A stretch of 64,000 nt of DNA from Leptospira noumeaensis (GCF_004770765.1 NZ_RQFK01000026.1:992001-1056000); one strand, 5' to 3'. Counted from the stretch's first letter, positions 1 through 8,968 are shown. The notes: generated from the sequence alone by a model not told the origin. Numbers and translations are program-made.

Positions 1-1
1 C

Positions 2-253
2 CCATTTTACGATTCTGACGAAAGAGTTCCTGGATCCTGGTTTGGTCGCGAAGGGTCTCCGCAGGAAGCTCCTAAATTAGAACTTTCTCCCGATTTTTTC
101 GTCGGAAACAGTCAATTTAGCACGCCCTTTTCTTCTTCTGTTGGCTATCACATTTCTTCCGCCTGGGGTAGCCATTCTGGCTCGGAATCCGTGAGTTCTC
201 ACGCGTTTAATTTTACTCGGTTGGAATGTACGTTTCATGAAACACCTAATTAA
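2..253 (+). CDS. C-terminal end of an unidentified protein (partial)
   Basis: One frame is open from base 2 to a TAA stop at 251-253 and gives an 83-residue C-terminal tail. It is rich in Ser, Phe and Gly (motifs such as [12 protein letters not shown] and [15 protein letters not shown]) and ends in CTFHETPN. The start lies before the window. I do not recognise a family. The aromatic, serine-rich composition could fit a surface or exported protein, but that is weak inference. No terminator-like hairpin follows it; a repeat-rich non-coding stretch does. Confidence 0.5.
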   Translation, partial: PFYDSDERVPGSWFGREGSPQEAPKLELSPDFFVGNSQFSTPFSSSVGYHISSAWGSHSGSESVSSHAFNFTRLECTFHETPN

Positions 254-737
254 TCTATATATGATCGCAAAAATATGAGGTCTTTTGAAAGGTTTTTGGT
301 ACCCCCATGGAAGTCAAGGGGAATTGGTAAAAATGATTGGACAGCGACTTTCTTATGAGACATAAGGCAAAAACATTCCCTTTGAGGTGAGTGACTTACC
401 TTTTCCAGTGGCTTTCGTTTGAAAGAGAGTCACTTCATCGCGTTATTTTCCAAGGAAACTCAATGATCTTTTCTCGTTCCATTTTCTCGAAACTGAGTTA
501 CCTTATCGCATCGCTTTCCTTTGAAACTGACACATTTTTTAAAGTCTCTTTCCTTTGATAGCGAGTTCTTTTTTCGCACCGTTTTCTCTCGAAACCGAGT
601 TACCCTATCGTATCACTTTACTTCGAAACTGAGTTACCTTTTCCCATCACTTTCCAAAGAAAATTAGAAACCTTCTTTCATGAATTTCTTGGCCTCGGTT
701 TCTATTCTTTTAAAGGTATTCAAAATCTTGGCGCTAA
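254..737. other. 484-base gene-free stretch containing a 34-bp repeat array
   Basis: No convincing coding frame is visible between the partial gene ending at 253 and the start at 738. The left part (254-392) is unremarkable AT-rich DNA with no recognised element. The right part is filled by the 34-bp tandem array at 393-664 and its decayed edge to about 698. No Shine-Dalgarno sequence precedes the ATG at 738. Confidence 0.6.
393..664. repeat. Degenerate 34-bp tandem repeat array, eight units
   Basis: Eight consecutive units, each exactly 34 bases, start at 393, 427, 461, 495, 529, 563, 597 and 631. A typical unit begins GAGTTACCTTATCGCATC, continues with a TTTCC-type pyrimidine stretch and ends GAAACT. 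Units 4, 7 and 8 are most alike; unit 5 is most diverged. A decayed ninth unit may occupy 665-698. Because 34 is not a multiple of three, the array does not encode an in-frame peptide repeat. Constant unit length with heavy substitution suggests an old array that no longer expands. Function is unknown. Confidence 0.8.
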
Positions 738-1958
738 ATGAAACAATACCCTATGTGCAACGGTAACCAGCTGAAAAAAGAAAGTGACTTACCTTTTCAA
801 CTGATGTTCAAAATTGCCTCGGTTTCCTTTGTGATCGGCTTACTTTGGACTTTGGCTTTACTTGCAGAGCCAAAGCAGAATCGAAGTTACAGAAAGAGTC
901 AGAAACGAACAGACCTATCCTTAGTTTCGCAGAACCCTCAAACTTCTAACTCCTTCAAAAATTCGGATCATACAAAAGATCTGGATCTAGAGTTTGCTTT
1001 TAAGGAGTCCATCCATCATTTTGAGAGGAGACCTAAAGACAGCAAATTTCGTTTTGGAGAAGAGGAATATACAAATGAGGAGATCCTTCGTTCTTTAGAA
1101 AATCTCCAAACGATCATCCGAGATACACCCTCTCACCAAATTCAAAATGAAATCAAAAAACATTTTTTATCTGTTGTGTTGAGTCCTTCTGATGAACCAC
1201 CAACTATAACAGGATATTATGAAATACGAATTCATGGGAAAAACAAACCACAGGGAGAATATCAATATCCTGCATTGTTTCCGCCCAAATTTGATCTTAC
1301 GATGTCAGAAAATCCAAAACTCTTTCTTAGGGAAAAATGGAATCAAAAATCTATTTGGGAGAAATATTCCAAACCGATCATTTACCTACGATTGACAGAC
1401 TTACATTTAGCCCAGTTGGAAGGATCCGCAGTTGTCGAAACAGAAACAAAAGAAAAATTTCGAATCAATTATGCTGCAGATAATGGTCAGAATTATATCA
1501 GTCCTTCTATTCACCTTCAAGGAATTTGTCCCAGTTTAAAACCATACCATCTTTCAAATTGTATCCAATCCAAACCTAAAGAAGTTACTGAAGCCATTTT
1601 AAAGAATCCAAGATATATATTTTTTGAAAAAGAATCGTTTCCAAAAAACCAAGTAAATGAAAATTCATTCGGACCAATGGGAAGTGACGGAATTCGTCTG
1701 GTTTCATTTCGATCTGTTGCTATGGACAAAGGAATTCCATTAGGATTGCCCGTATTTCTTTCTTTTCAATCGGCTGAAGAAACGATAAACGACCGTTTGG
1801 TGTTTGTTCATGATAGAGGAAATGCAATCACCGGTCTTGGTCGTTTGGATTATTATTTGGGAAGTGGGGACGGTGCGGAAGAAATGGCAAACAATTTGTT
1901 AACCAAAGGAAAAGTGATTTTGTTACTTCCTAAAAAAGAGAAAACTAGAAATAAATAA
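738..1958 (+). CDS. mltA: MltA-type membrane-bound lytic murein transglycosylase
   Basis: Predicted to cleave the MurNAc-GlcNAc bond of peptidoglycan with formation of 1,6-anhydroMurNAc, acting in the periplasm. A hydrophobic segment at residues 27-43 should be a signal anchor. The middle of the protein carries the MltA double-psi barrel (TGYYEIRIHG near 160; IYLRLTDLHLAQLEGSAVV). The C-terminus is a 3D domain: VAMDKGIPLGLPVFL followed by VHDRGNAITGLGRLDYYLGSGDGAEE. The Asp of GRLDYY matches the catalytic Asp of the family. Length (406 residues) is near that of E. coli MltA (365) plus a linker. The start at 738 lacks a ribosome site. ATG at 804 places the hydrophobic segment right at the N-terminus and may be the real start. 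No lipobox is seen, unlike the E. coli lipoprotein. Confidence 0.82.
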   Translation: MKQYPMCNGNQLKKESDLPFQLMFKIASVSFVIGLLWTLALLAEPKQNRSYRKSQKRTDLSLVSQNPQTSNSFKNSDHTKDLDLEFAFKESIHHFERRPKDSKFRFGEEEYTNEEILRSLENLQTIIRDTPSHQIQNEIKKHFLSVVLSPSDEPPTITGYYEIRIHGKNKPQGEYQYPALFPPKFDLTMSENPKLFLREKWNQKSIWEKYSKPIIYLRLTDLHLAQLEGSAVVETETKEKFRINYAADNGQNYISPSIHLQGICPSLKPYHLSNCIQSKPKEVTEAILKNPRYIFFEKESFPKNQVNENSFGPMGSDGIRLVSFRSVAMDKGIPLGLPVFLSFQSAEETINDRLVFVHDRGNAITGLGRLDYYLGSGDGAEEMANNLLTKGKVILLLPKKEKTRNK

Positions 1959-1983
1959 ATTTCTTTTAATGTTAGAGAACTTT

Positions 1984-2595
1984 TTACGTTTCGTTTTTGA
2001 TTCCTTGATAGAAAATCAAAAAAATTGATTCGATTTCTTGGTTTGGATCTAAGGGATATTTTGGTGCTAAAACAAATTTAGTAATTAGAAAACTCGCAGC
2101 CAAACTAAAAGATGCTCTTACAATTTGATTTGGATCCAAATCCTTTCTGATCTCTCCATTTTCTTGAAAGTATTGGAAAGCCTGGACTGAGGTATCGTAT
2201 AAATTTGTCTTCCAAAGATTTCCAAAGATCTCAGCGAATTCTTTGGAAAAAAGAAGGGCACCTAAAAGTAGTTTTAATTTTTTGGGTTCTTTTGCTACAG
2301 CTTCATACCTTGCCTTTAAAATAGAAATGTACCAATCTTTAAAATTTGGTTTCAGAGTTTGTAATCTTTCTTTTAGGTCCGACATATGACCTGGCACAAT
2401 TGTGGATAGAAGTAATCCCGATAAAACCCGTCTGTATAAATCATTCTTTGACGGAAAATATTTAAAGAGAGTGCGTTCTGTAACACCGGCTCTTTTCGCC
2501 AGTTCTGCTGTTGTGGCACCAGTAAATCCTAACTCAGCAAATACATCCTCAGCAGCATTTACTATACCGAGGGGATCGAAATGAAAAAAGTTCAA
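1984..2595 (-). CDS. TetR/AcrR-family transcriptional regulator
   Basis: The N-terminal helix-turn-helix is clear: IVNAAEDVFAELGFTGATTAELAKRAG, then VTERTLFKYFPSKNDLYRRVL, the usual TetR recognition-helix pattern. The rest is an all-helical ligand/dimer domain without a recognisable specificity. Length (203 residues) is typical. The start is TTG at 2595, which puts the first helix about 10 residues in. It is divergent from the PhlG-like/GST pair with only 45 bases between the starts, so it probably represses that pair and itself; this is inference from position. Ligand is unknown. Confidence 0.85.
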   Translation of the reverse strand: MNFFHFDPLGIVNAAEDVFAELGFTGATTAELAKRAGVTERTLFKYFPSKNDLYRRVLSGLLLSTIVPGHMSDLKERLQTLKPNFKDWYISILKARYEAVAKEPKKLKLLLGALLFSKEFAEIFGNLWKTNLYDTSVQAFQYFQENGEIRKDLDPNQIVRASFSLAASFLITKFVLAPKYPLDPNQEIESIFLIFYQGIKNET

Positions 2596-2640
2596 TTAGG
2601 TTTGTTGCCAAAGTTGGAAATTGAATGAACGAGGAAGTCT

Positions 2641-3237
2641 GTGGATTCAGCTGAATCGGGAAGAGAGGTGCTCGCGGACGGACGCGTCAAATATTGGATT
2701 CGACATGATACAATCAAGGGCGTGCACCCAAAAATGTTGGTTTGGTGGTTCCAACATTTAGAAGGAGATATTGAATATGAAGGAAAGATTTACAATAGAT
2801 ACCATGTTTGGCATCCCGAAGATCATGTTCATATCAGTTATGAAAAGAGAAAACCTGATGGTAGTGTGGAACCTGGAGCGGCATTAAGATTCGTAGAATA
2901 CTTGGGTAGAAACAAAAACTATTTAGTAAATGTAATGAGTCCCATTGAAAAATTAGATGAAGAAGGTTTCATTCATAATCCAAAACTATATGGTTTTTTA
3001 CCTATTGCAAGAATGGAATATAGTTTTAAGGACAGCGCCGAAGGAACTCGTTATGAAAATCGTTTGATTATTGGATGGAAGGGATTTAGTTTTAAATTGA
3101 TACGACACATCTTTGAATTTTTGTTTTTTGACAAACAACATGGTTTTTTTTGGATCAAACATAACATTGAAGAAGTAGGTCAGTTCGAAAAATTTTTACC
3201 GAATCTTTATAGGAAAGAAAATGAAAATTTACGGTGA
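2641..3237 (+). CDS. PhlG-like (DAPG hydrolase-type) domain protein
   Basis: A 198-residue protein with the pattern HPKMLVWWFQHLEG (about 30-43) followed by YHVWHPEDHV (about 54-63), which resembles the 2,4-diacetylphloroglucinol hydrolase family, a zinc-dependent C-C hydrolase fold. His residues in WHPEDHVH could be metal ligands. Substrate cannot be told; a phloroglucinol is unlikely to be the natural one here. Start is GTG at 2641 because GAGGA lies 7-8 bases upstream and a nearby ATG frame stops at once. It overlaps the downstream GST by 17 bases, so the two are probably one transcript under the divergent TetR regulator. Family assignment is by motif memory only. Confidence 0.55.
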   Translation: MDSAESGREVLADGRVKYWIRHDTIKGVHPKMLVWWFQHLEGDIEYEGKIYNRYHVWHPEDHVHISYEKRKPDGSVEPGAALRFVEYLGRNKNYLVNVMSPIEKLDEEGFIHNPKLYGFLPIARMEYSFKDSAEGTRYENRLIIGWKGFSFKLIRHIFEFLFFDKQHGFFWIKHNIEEVGQFEKFLPNLYRKENENLR

Positions 3238-3823
3238 CAGACAATCAGGAAACAGTTATAAACTTTTACTAGTAACTTCCTTCTTAGAAATTCCTTACGA
3301 ATGGATAGACATTGATATCAGAAAAGGAGAAACCAAAACAGATTCATTTTTACAGATGAATCCCAATGGAAAAATCCCCGTTTTGATTTGGAATGATGGA
3401 AGGATTTTATCTGAGTCCAATGCCATTTTGAATTTTTTAGCAGAAGGAAGTTATCTGATTCCCAAAGATAACTTTGAAAGAGCCAAAATGTTTCAATGGC
3501 AGTTTTTTGAACAGTACAGTCATGAACCATACATTGCAGTAGCAAGATTTATCAGTCATTATTTGGGGATTCCTGAAGAGAGACGTGCCGAATACGAATC
3601 AAAACAAGTTGGCGGTCATAAGGCCTTACAAGTTATGGAAACTCAACTAACAAAAACAATGTTTCTGGTTGGAGATTTTATGACTACGGCAGATATATCT
3701 TTATTTGCTTACACTCATGTTGCTCATGAAGGTGGATTTGATTTATCTTTGTATCCTAAGATCTTAGATTGGATCAAACGAATCCAATCTTTAGATAAAT
3801 TTAAACCAATGAATTCATTCTGA
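3221..3823 (+). CDS. Glutathione S-transferase family protein
   Basis: Residues 1-75 form a thioredoxin-like GST N-domain: MKIYGDRQSGNSYKLLL, then MNPNGKIPVLIWNDG with the cis-Pro (KIPVL) and the glutathione-binding ESNAIL motif. The C-terminal helical domain includes FMTTADISLFAYTHV, with the conserved N-capping/ADI motif. Length 200 residues is standard. Ser or Tyr near the N-terminus would be the catalytic residue, but which one is not certain. It overlaps the PhlG-like gene by 17 bases and its end overlaps the convergent CDF gene by 9. Likely a detoxification or isomerase enzyme acting with its partner on a hydrophobic electrophile (inference). Confidence 0.85.
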   Translation: MKIYGDRQSGNSYKLLLVTSFLEIPYEWIDIDIRKGETKTDSFLQMNPNGKIPVLIWNDGRILSESNAILNFLAEGSYLIPKDNFERAKMFQWQFFEQYSHEPYIAVARFISHYLGIPEERRAEYESKQVGGHKALQVMETQLTKTMFLVGDFMTTADISLFAYTHVAHEGGFDLSLYPKILDWIKRIQSLDKFKPMNSF

Positions 3824-4741
3824 ATGAAGTTTACATTGTTCAGCGTCTGTTTCTAGTTCGATGGTAGTGTGAATGATTTCAAATTCTAAGGCAATTTCTC
3901 TAATTTTTTCTTTAATCTTTTGAAATTCATTTAGTTTGACTGTTTTGTCTATGAGCACATGTAGGGAAGCCACATGATGACTTCCATCTAAACTCCAGAT
4001 TTTGATATCATGAACCGACTGAATCCCTTTGATTTTTTCCCAGTGTTCAATGAGGTCATTACGATCCACTGATTCGGGAACAGCTTGTAACATTACAATC
4101 ATTACTTGTTTGATGTTACCGTATGCATTCCATAAAATCCATAATGCAATCGATAATGATAATAACGGATCAAACCAAGGGACTTTGAAATACATCATAA
4201 CAACACTACCGATAAGGACTGCGACCCATCCCAGTATATCCTCTAAAAAATGAAGAAACACTGCTTTTTCAGCGAGTGATTTGCCATGGTTGAGTCGAAT
4301 CATGGCAATCCCGTTGACAATAACACCTATGATAGCGAGGACAAACATTACATCTGCTTTTGTTTCTTCTGGCGTGACGAATCTTTTTATGGATTCGATG
4401 ATCATAAATATGGAACCAACAGAAAGTATTACGGATATGATGAGTGCACCAAGTATGGAAAATCGTTTGTATCCATAATCAAATAAATTGTCTTTTGGTT
4501 TTGTCGAAATTTTTTGCAGATACCAAACAAGGGCCAATGATAAAGCATCGCCAAAATCATGGAAGGCATCGGAGATGATGGCGATGCTATTAGAAAAAAG
4601 ACCCCCGATCAGTTCTAGAATTGAAAAACTTAAATTAAGTAAAAATGCCCAGGCTAGATTTTTAGACGAGGAAGAAGAATGATTGTGGTTATGGTTGTGC
4701 GAATGATGGTCGTGTTTAGAATGATTATGACCTTGTCCCAT
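3815..4741 (-). CDS. Cation diffusion facilitator (CDF) metal exporter
   Basis: An inner-membrane proton-coupled divalent-metal antiporter, most likely exporting zinc. The N-terminus is His-rich (HSKHDHHSHNHNHNH), typical of CzcD/ZitB-type members. Six membrane segments follow. The transport site is visible as HDFGD in helix 2 (SDAFHDFGDALSLALVWYL) and HFLED in helix 5. The cytoplasmic C-terminal domain is present (GIQSVHDIKIWSLDGSHHVASLHVLID). I chose ATG at 4741, which gives MGQGHNHS; a TTG at 4777 would add 12 residues. Neither has a good ribosome site. Convergent with the GST gene. Confidence 0.88.
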   Translation of the reverse strand: MGQGHNHSKHDHHSHNHNHNHSSSSSKNLAWAFLLNLSFSILELIGGLFSNSIAIISDAFHDFGDALSLALVWYLQKISTKPKDNLFDYGYKRFSILGALIISVILSVGSIFMIIESIKRFVTPEETKADVMFVLAIIGVIVNGIAMIRLNHGKSLAEKAVFLHFLEDILGWVAVLIGSVVMMYFKVPWFDPLLSLSIALWILWNAYGNIKQVMIVMLQAVPESVDRNDLIEHWEKIKGIQSVHDIKIWSLDGSHHVASLHVLIDKTVKLNEFQKIKEKIREIALEFEIIHTTIELETDAEQCKLHSE

Positions 4742-4824
4742 AGAGGATATATTTTTAGATTCGTTTTTTCTCTGCAACTAAAGAAAGAGGGGAAAACAAA
4801 ATCAAATGATAGGATTGGGATTAA

Positions 4825-6717
4825 TCAATCAAACAGTATTTCTGGTCTTGAATATAGATAACCCTGGACTACATGACAAGAAGTTTGTTTTAGCCGGAGG
4901 ATTTGGTCTTCGTTTTCAATCCCTTCTGCAATAGTCTTTAATCCTAAGGAATCAGCTAAGTGGCAAATTGATTCTAGAAGTAGAAAATTTCTATCGGAAC
5001 TTGCAATATCATCTAAAAACGATTTATCAATTTTTAATTCATCAAATTGAATTTTCTGCATATAATGAAGAGAAGAATAACCTTTTCCAAAATCATCTAA
5101 GGATACAGAAATTCCTTTGGATCTAAGTTCAGAAACAATTCGTTCAATGGTTTCGATTTCATCCAAGAATACATCTTCTGTGATTTCGAATATTATATTT
5201 TTTGGATCTATTTTTTGTTCTGTTAAACAATGGATGATATATTCATTAAAGTTTGGATATAAAAAGAAAATGGGTGATATGTTGATAGAAACTTGAATTC
5301 CTTTTCCGTAGGTTTCAAGTAGTTTAGGAATGTGTGAAATTACTTTTTCGAAAATACATTTTCCAAACGGGACAATTAACTCTGATTTGGTGATAATTGG
5401 AATGAATTCGTCAGGAGGCACATTTCCAAATTCCGGTGCATTCCATCTTGCGAGCGCTTCCAGGCCTATAGTTTTTCCAGAACTAATATCAACTTTTTCT
5501 TGGTAGGCAATTTTAAAACTTTTTTGATTGATTGTTTTTTCTAGATAGATTTTAAGTTTTTGTTCTCTTTCTATTTTTAATTCCATGTCTGGTTGGAACC
5601 AAACTAATTTTGGAAGGGATTCTTCCCTTGCTACGTTCATCGCAATCGAAAGTTTACGAATCATTTCATCTAAATTATTTGTATCATTTGCGAATTGAAT
5701 TCCTGAAACACGATATTGTAATCTATGTCCCAATCGTTCTGGAGTGAGAATTTCGTTGTTATTTAAGTCAAATCTTACGATTGCGTCCTCAATTTTTGTT
5801 TTACTTGAATTTTGAATCCATAGAATGAATTCATCACCACCTAAACTGGCAACGAGTATATCTGGTCTTTCTTCATTGAATTGTTTTAAAACACTTCCAA
5901 TCAGACCGAGAATTTGGTCACCAAAACTTATTCCGTGTAAAGCGTTGATCACTTTAATTCCTTTTATGTTGATGAGCAATAGAAATGTTTCAGGTTTACT
6001 TAACTCAATTTTATTTTTAATTATATTTTCGAATAAATATCTATTCGGTAAATGGGTTAAAGAATCATAAAATGCAAGTTTATCGATATGTTTTTTGTTT
6101 TTAAGTATTTTGCGTCTTGAATCTTTTAGAAAAACAATATTTTTGATTAATTTTGCTCTCAGTCTTTGGATTAAAAATCCACTTAATATTGAAAAAATTA
6201 TAAGACTAACAGATTTAAAATACCACTCTCTTGGGCTATTATTTCTAATTCCTAAAAACTCTGGGAATTGAATCCAAGAGAAATAGACCATGACACCAAA
6301 TATCCCAGGAAGGATGGATATTAAAAGTGACGAAACCAAACTTAAGATAGGTGGAAGGAAAACAAAAAATGAAATGATGATAAAGGCTAAGGAAATTTCT
6401 CCGGTTCCGAGTAATCCGCTGCGAACAAATGACAAAACGGATATGAAAATAGTGGTACCAATCAAACTAAAAACTCGAACGATCAATGGAACTTTGTTTT
6501 TTAATAAATATTCTAGGTATAAGATTCCAGATATTCCTAAATCGACAAAAAGGAAAATATAATCGATTTCACCTTGGTTTGTAAAAAATGGAATGATGTG
6601 TAAAATGGCCGCGAAGATAAACAAAGCAGATGTAACTAATAAAAAACGACGTAGTAGTGGACTTGTATCCTTTCTGAACTTCGTCCAATAGACATAGTTG
6701 TATCTCTCTGTTACCAT
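4825..6717 (-). CDS. Membrane GGDEF-EAL protein (c-di-GMP turnover)
   Basis: About 190 N-terminal residues form six or seven membrane segments of no recognised sensor family. A GGDEF domain follows (FDSLTHLPNRYLF; intact GGDEF at 293-297). The inhibitory RxxD site five residues before it is absent (RPDI is out of register). The EAL domain has LEALARW with EAL at 420-422, then NISPIFF, EITEDVF, LDDFGKGYSSL, LKIDKSF and AEGIENEDQ, so all usual metal and catalytic residues appear present. Both synthesis and hydrolysis of c-di-GMP are chemically possible; the net direction cannot be told. The start at 6717 is 89 bases from the divergent thioesterase gene. Confidence 0.9.
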   Translation of the reverse strand: MVTERYNYVYWTKFRKDTSPLLRRFLLVTSALFIFAAILHIIPFFTNQGEIDYIFLFVDLGISGILYLEYLLKNKVPLIVRVFSLIGTTIFISVLSFVRSGLLGTGEISLAFIIISFFVFLPPILSLVSSLLISILPGIFGVMVYFSWIQFPEFLGIRNNSPREWYFKSVSLIIFSILSGFLIQRLRAKLIKNIVFLKDSRRKILKNKKHIDKLAFYDSLTHLPNRYLFENIIKNKIELSKPETFLLLINIKGIKVINALHGISFGDQILGLIGSVLKQFNEERPDILVASLGGDEFILWIQNSSKTKIEDAIVRFDLNNNEILTPERLGHRLQYRVSGIQFANDTNNLDEMIRKLSIAMNVAREESLPKLVWFQPDMELKIEREQKLKIYLEKTINQKSFKIAYQEKVDISSGKTIGLEALARWNAPEFGNVPPDEFIPIITKSELIVPFGKCIFEKVISHIPKLLETYGKGIQVSINISPIFFLYPNFNEYIIHCLTEQKIDPKNIIFEITEDVFLDEIETIERIVSELRSKGISVSLDDFGKGYSSLHYMQKIQFDELKIDKSFLDDIASSDRNFLLLESICHLADSLGLKTIAEGIENEDQILRLKQTSCHVVQGYLYSRPEILFD

Positions 6718-6806
6718 TTGGTTCTCATTAGACGATTGAAACTTGTTCCGGAAAACCTTAAAAAAGCCTTTCCTTAGCGATTGGTCAAGACTAAGTTATC
6801 CTCATT

Positions 6807-7316
6807 GTGATGAATACTAATGATTTACCGGCCAAGTCTCCTCGAGATTCAGCAGTAGAAACTCGACATCTTGTACTTCCTAACGATGCTAACCATTATG
6901 GAACTGCATTTGGCGGGGCTATCATGAGTTGGATCGATTCGATTGCGGCGATGTCAGCACAAAGACATTCCGGTCACGAAGCTGTTACAGCAAGTATCGA
7001 TAGAATAAATTTTATTACACCGATTCAAATTGGTGACCATGTCAATCTTAAGGCCATGGTCAATTATGTGGGTACTACTTCGATGGAAGTAGGAGTGCAA
7101 GTGAACCGAGAAAATCCATATACAGGGGAAATGGTTCGAGCTACTACCGCCTATTTATCGTTTGTTGCTTTGGACTCGAATAAAAAACCATGCCCTGTTC
7201 CTCCTTTACGATTGGATTCAGAACTAGAAAAACGTAGGTTTGCAGAGGGAAAACTTCGAATTGAGATGGCAAAGGAATTTGCTGCTAGAATCAAAGTGGG
7301 AAGAAAAGATATTTAA
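6807..7316 (+). CDS. Acyl-CoA thioesterase, hotdog fold (YciA/BfiI-like)
   Basis: A single hotdog domain of 169 residues. The key signature is LPNDANHYGTAFGGAIMSWIDSIAAM, in which Asn-x-x-G-x-x-x-GG-x-x-x-x-x-x-D is the family active-site helix. FITPIQIGDHVNLKAMVNYVG then forms the central strand and YLSFVALD the edge strand. It should hydrolyse acyl-CoA to free acid and CoA in the cytoplasm; chain-length preference is not readable. The frame opens with GTG at 6807 directly followed by ATG at 6810, so the true start may be 6810. The end overlaps the convergent DUF1330-like gene by four bases. Confidence 0.88.
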   Translation: MMNTNDLPAKSPRDSAVETRHLVLPNDANHYGTAFGGAIMSWIDSIAAMSAQRHSGHEAVTASIDRINFITPIQIGDHVNLKAMVNYVGTTSMEVGVQVNRENPYTGEMVRATTAYLSFVALDSNKKPCPVPPLRLDSELEKRRFAEGKLRIEMAKEFAARIKVGRKDI

Positions 7317-7633
7317 TTATATCTTTCATACTCAGCGATTTGAGTTGTACTTTCCACGGAAGGTACAAAATACTTTTCCCTTATGTTTTTGTACTCGGGA
7401 TCCGCAAAAAAACTGAGTTTGTTTTCTTTGTTTTTGAAATAAATCAAAAATAGACGGTTGATGGAATTTTCCGTTTCCGATCTTAATGTCTCTTGGATTT
7501 TAAAATCATACCGAAAACCACCTTCATACTTATCTAATAAATATTTCATTTCTGCTCTATATTTCGCATAAAGTTCATCATCCTTTACTTGGATTCCTAT
7601 AATAGTTTCCAATGATAATAATTGTTTTTCCAT
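7313..7633 (-). CDS. Small DUF1330/ABM-like dimeric alpha-beta barrel protein
   Basis: A 106-residue soluble protein with YAKYRAEMKYLLDKYEGGFRYDFKI, which matches the strand-helix pattern of DUF1330-type ferredoxin-like proteins (Y..Y......l...gG....d). The C-terminal half (LSFFADPEYKNIREKYFVPSVE) matches the second half of that fold, where such proteins read 'f..DPeY..i'. No catalytic function is known for the family. It has an ATG start at 7633 and is transcribed away from the MFS transporter gene that lies 71 bases upstream. Confidence 0.6.
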   Translation of the reverse strand: MEKQLLSLETIIGIQVKDDELYAKYRAEMKYLLDKYEGGFRYDFKIQETLRSETENSINRLFLIYFKNKENKLSFFADPEYKNIREKYFVPSVESTTQIAEYERYN

Positions 7634-7704
7634 ATTTTTACCGCATATAAAATTAAATTACATTTTGTATCTTTTTGATATTGATTATTTAGAACAATGA
7701 CTAG

Positions 7705-8925
7705 TTATAAAACCTTAAGTTTTTTTCTATTCTTCTGGATAAAGAAAATTACCAGAACTGCCATCACAACTAAAAATGGAATACTTACCAAATTGAGAGA
7801 AAGCCAACCAACTTTATTCTCCAAATAACCTGCGCTATATGTGGATAGAATCGCAAAAGAATAAACGATTGTATCATTTACAGATTGGATCGTATTTTTT
7901 TCCGAAGGATGATACTGTTCCACAAGTAAATTGGTTCCACCCACATACATAAAATTCCAACCAATACCGAGTAAAATGAGGGCTGTTGCAAAAGGTAAAA
8001 ATTCTGTGCCTTGGATTGCGGCAAAACTTTCTAGTCCCATAATAAAAATCCCTAAAAGAATCAAATAGGGTGCTGTCATTTTTCGTACCAATTGGCCTGA
8101 AAAAAAAGAAGGAATGTACATTCCTAAGATATGCCATTGTAAAATAAGGGTGGATGCATGCATTTCGTGGCCATGTGATTTCATCGCAATGGGTAAAGCA
8201 GACATAAGCATCGCCATGATTCCAAAACTAAAGGCAGTTGCTAAAATGGAAATCCACAATCCGAAATTTTGAACATGAAAAGAAAAAGGTCGGGCCAATA
8301 ATCTGGGAGAAGGATCAATTGTTACTTCTGTATTTTTTTTAGTTTCTTTGTTAGGTGTTGGTAAAAATAGAATCAATAAAAATTGTAAACATAAGTTAAA
8401 GATTAAAATTAAATAACATCCTAAATAAACTGAATTTGGAAAAAAATCTTTTCCGTAGAGACCAGCCAGTGGACCAAGAAATGCCGCAGGAATTCCTGCA
8501 ATTAAAATCCATGATAAAGCACTTGCGCGGTCATGAGTTGGAACTGATTCCATGGCAACAAATCTTAAGTATTGGACAAATGCTTGATGAAATCCATATA
8601 ACAAGTGTGCAGCGGAAAATAGAATAAAGTTTTTCTCATACATCGCATAAGAAACAAGAATTGCACCAAAGATTCCAATGATAGTTCCTGTGAGTAATCC
8701 AAATTTACTACCTTTCCACTTCATGATCCTAGATGCTGGAACTAAGCCGAGAAGAGTACCCAAAATCACAAAGGATATGGGTAAGGAAGCAGATTCGGGA
8801 GCAGGTGCTATGTTTTGGCCTGCCAAAGCAGAAACTGCCATAATCATGACAGTTCCAATTTGGAAGACAGTTTGAGTGATTGAAAATATTCCTAGGATTT
8901 GTATTTTATCTATAATGTTTTTCAT
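7705..8925 (-). CDS. Major facilitator superfamily transporter
   Basis: A 406-residue integral inner-membrane protein with about twelve hydrophobic segments and a cytoplasmic loop near the middle (PTPNKETKKNTEVTIDPSPR). The short loop RIMKWKGSKFG between segments 2 and 3 is the usual MFS loop-2/3 region in a diverged form. LLVEQYHPSEKNTIQSVNDTIVYSF near segment 10 resembles drug/metabolite MFS members. Substrate is not predictable. It ends in a basic tail (QKNRKKLKVL). It is the last gene of a leftward series after the gamma-carbonic-anhydrase-like gene (43-base gap), so co-transcription is possible. Confidence 0.85.
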   Translation of the reverse strand: MKNIIDKIQILGIFSITQTVFQIGTVMIMAVSALAGQNIAPAPESASLPISFVILGTLLGLVPASRIMKWKGSKFGLLTGTIIGIFGAILVSYAMYEKNFILFSAAHLLYGFHQAFVQYLRFVAMESVPTHDRASALSWILIAGIPAAFLGPLAGLYGKDFFPNSVYLGCYLILIFNLCLQFLLILFLPTPNKETKKNTEVTIDPSPRLLARPFSFHVQNFGLWISILATAFSFGIMAMLMSALPIAMKSHGHEMHASTLILQWHILGMYIPSFFSGQLVRKMTAPYLILLGIFIMGLESFAAIQGTEFLPFATALILLGIGWNFMYVGGTNLLVEQYHPSEKNTIQSVNDTIVYSFAILSTYSAGYLENKVGWLSLNLVSIPFLVVMAVLVIFFIQKNRKKLKVL

Positions 8926-8968
8926 ATAAAGCGTAAGTTTTAGATTTTTGGGTTTCGATTTTCAAAAC

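Noticed and set aside
254..737. Possible CRISPR array because of regular repeats
   Set aside because: The 34-bp units are contiguous with no unique spacers, and each unit is heavily diverged. No cas genes are in the window.
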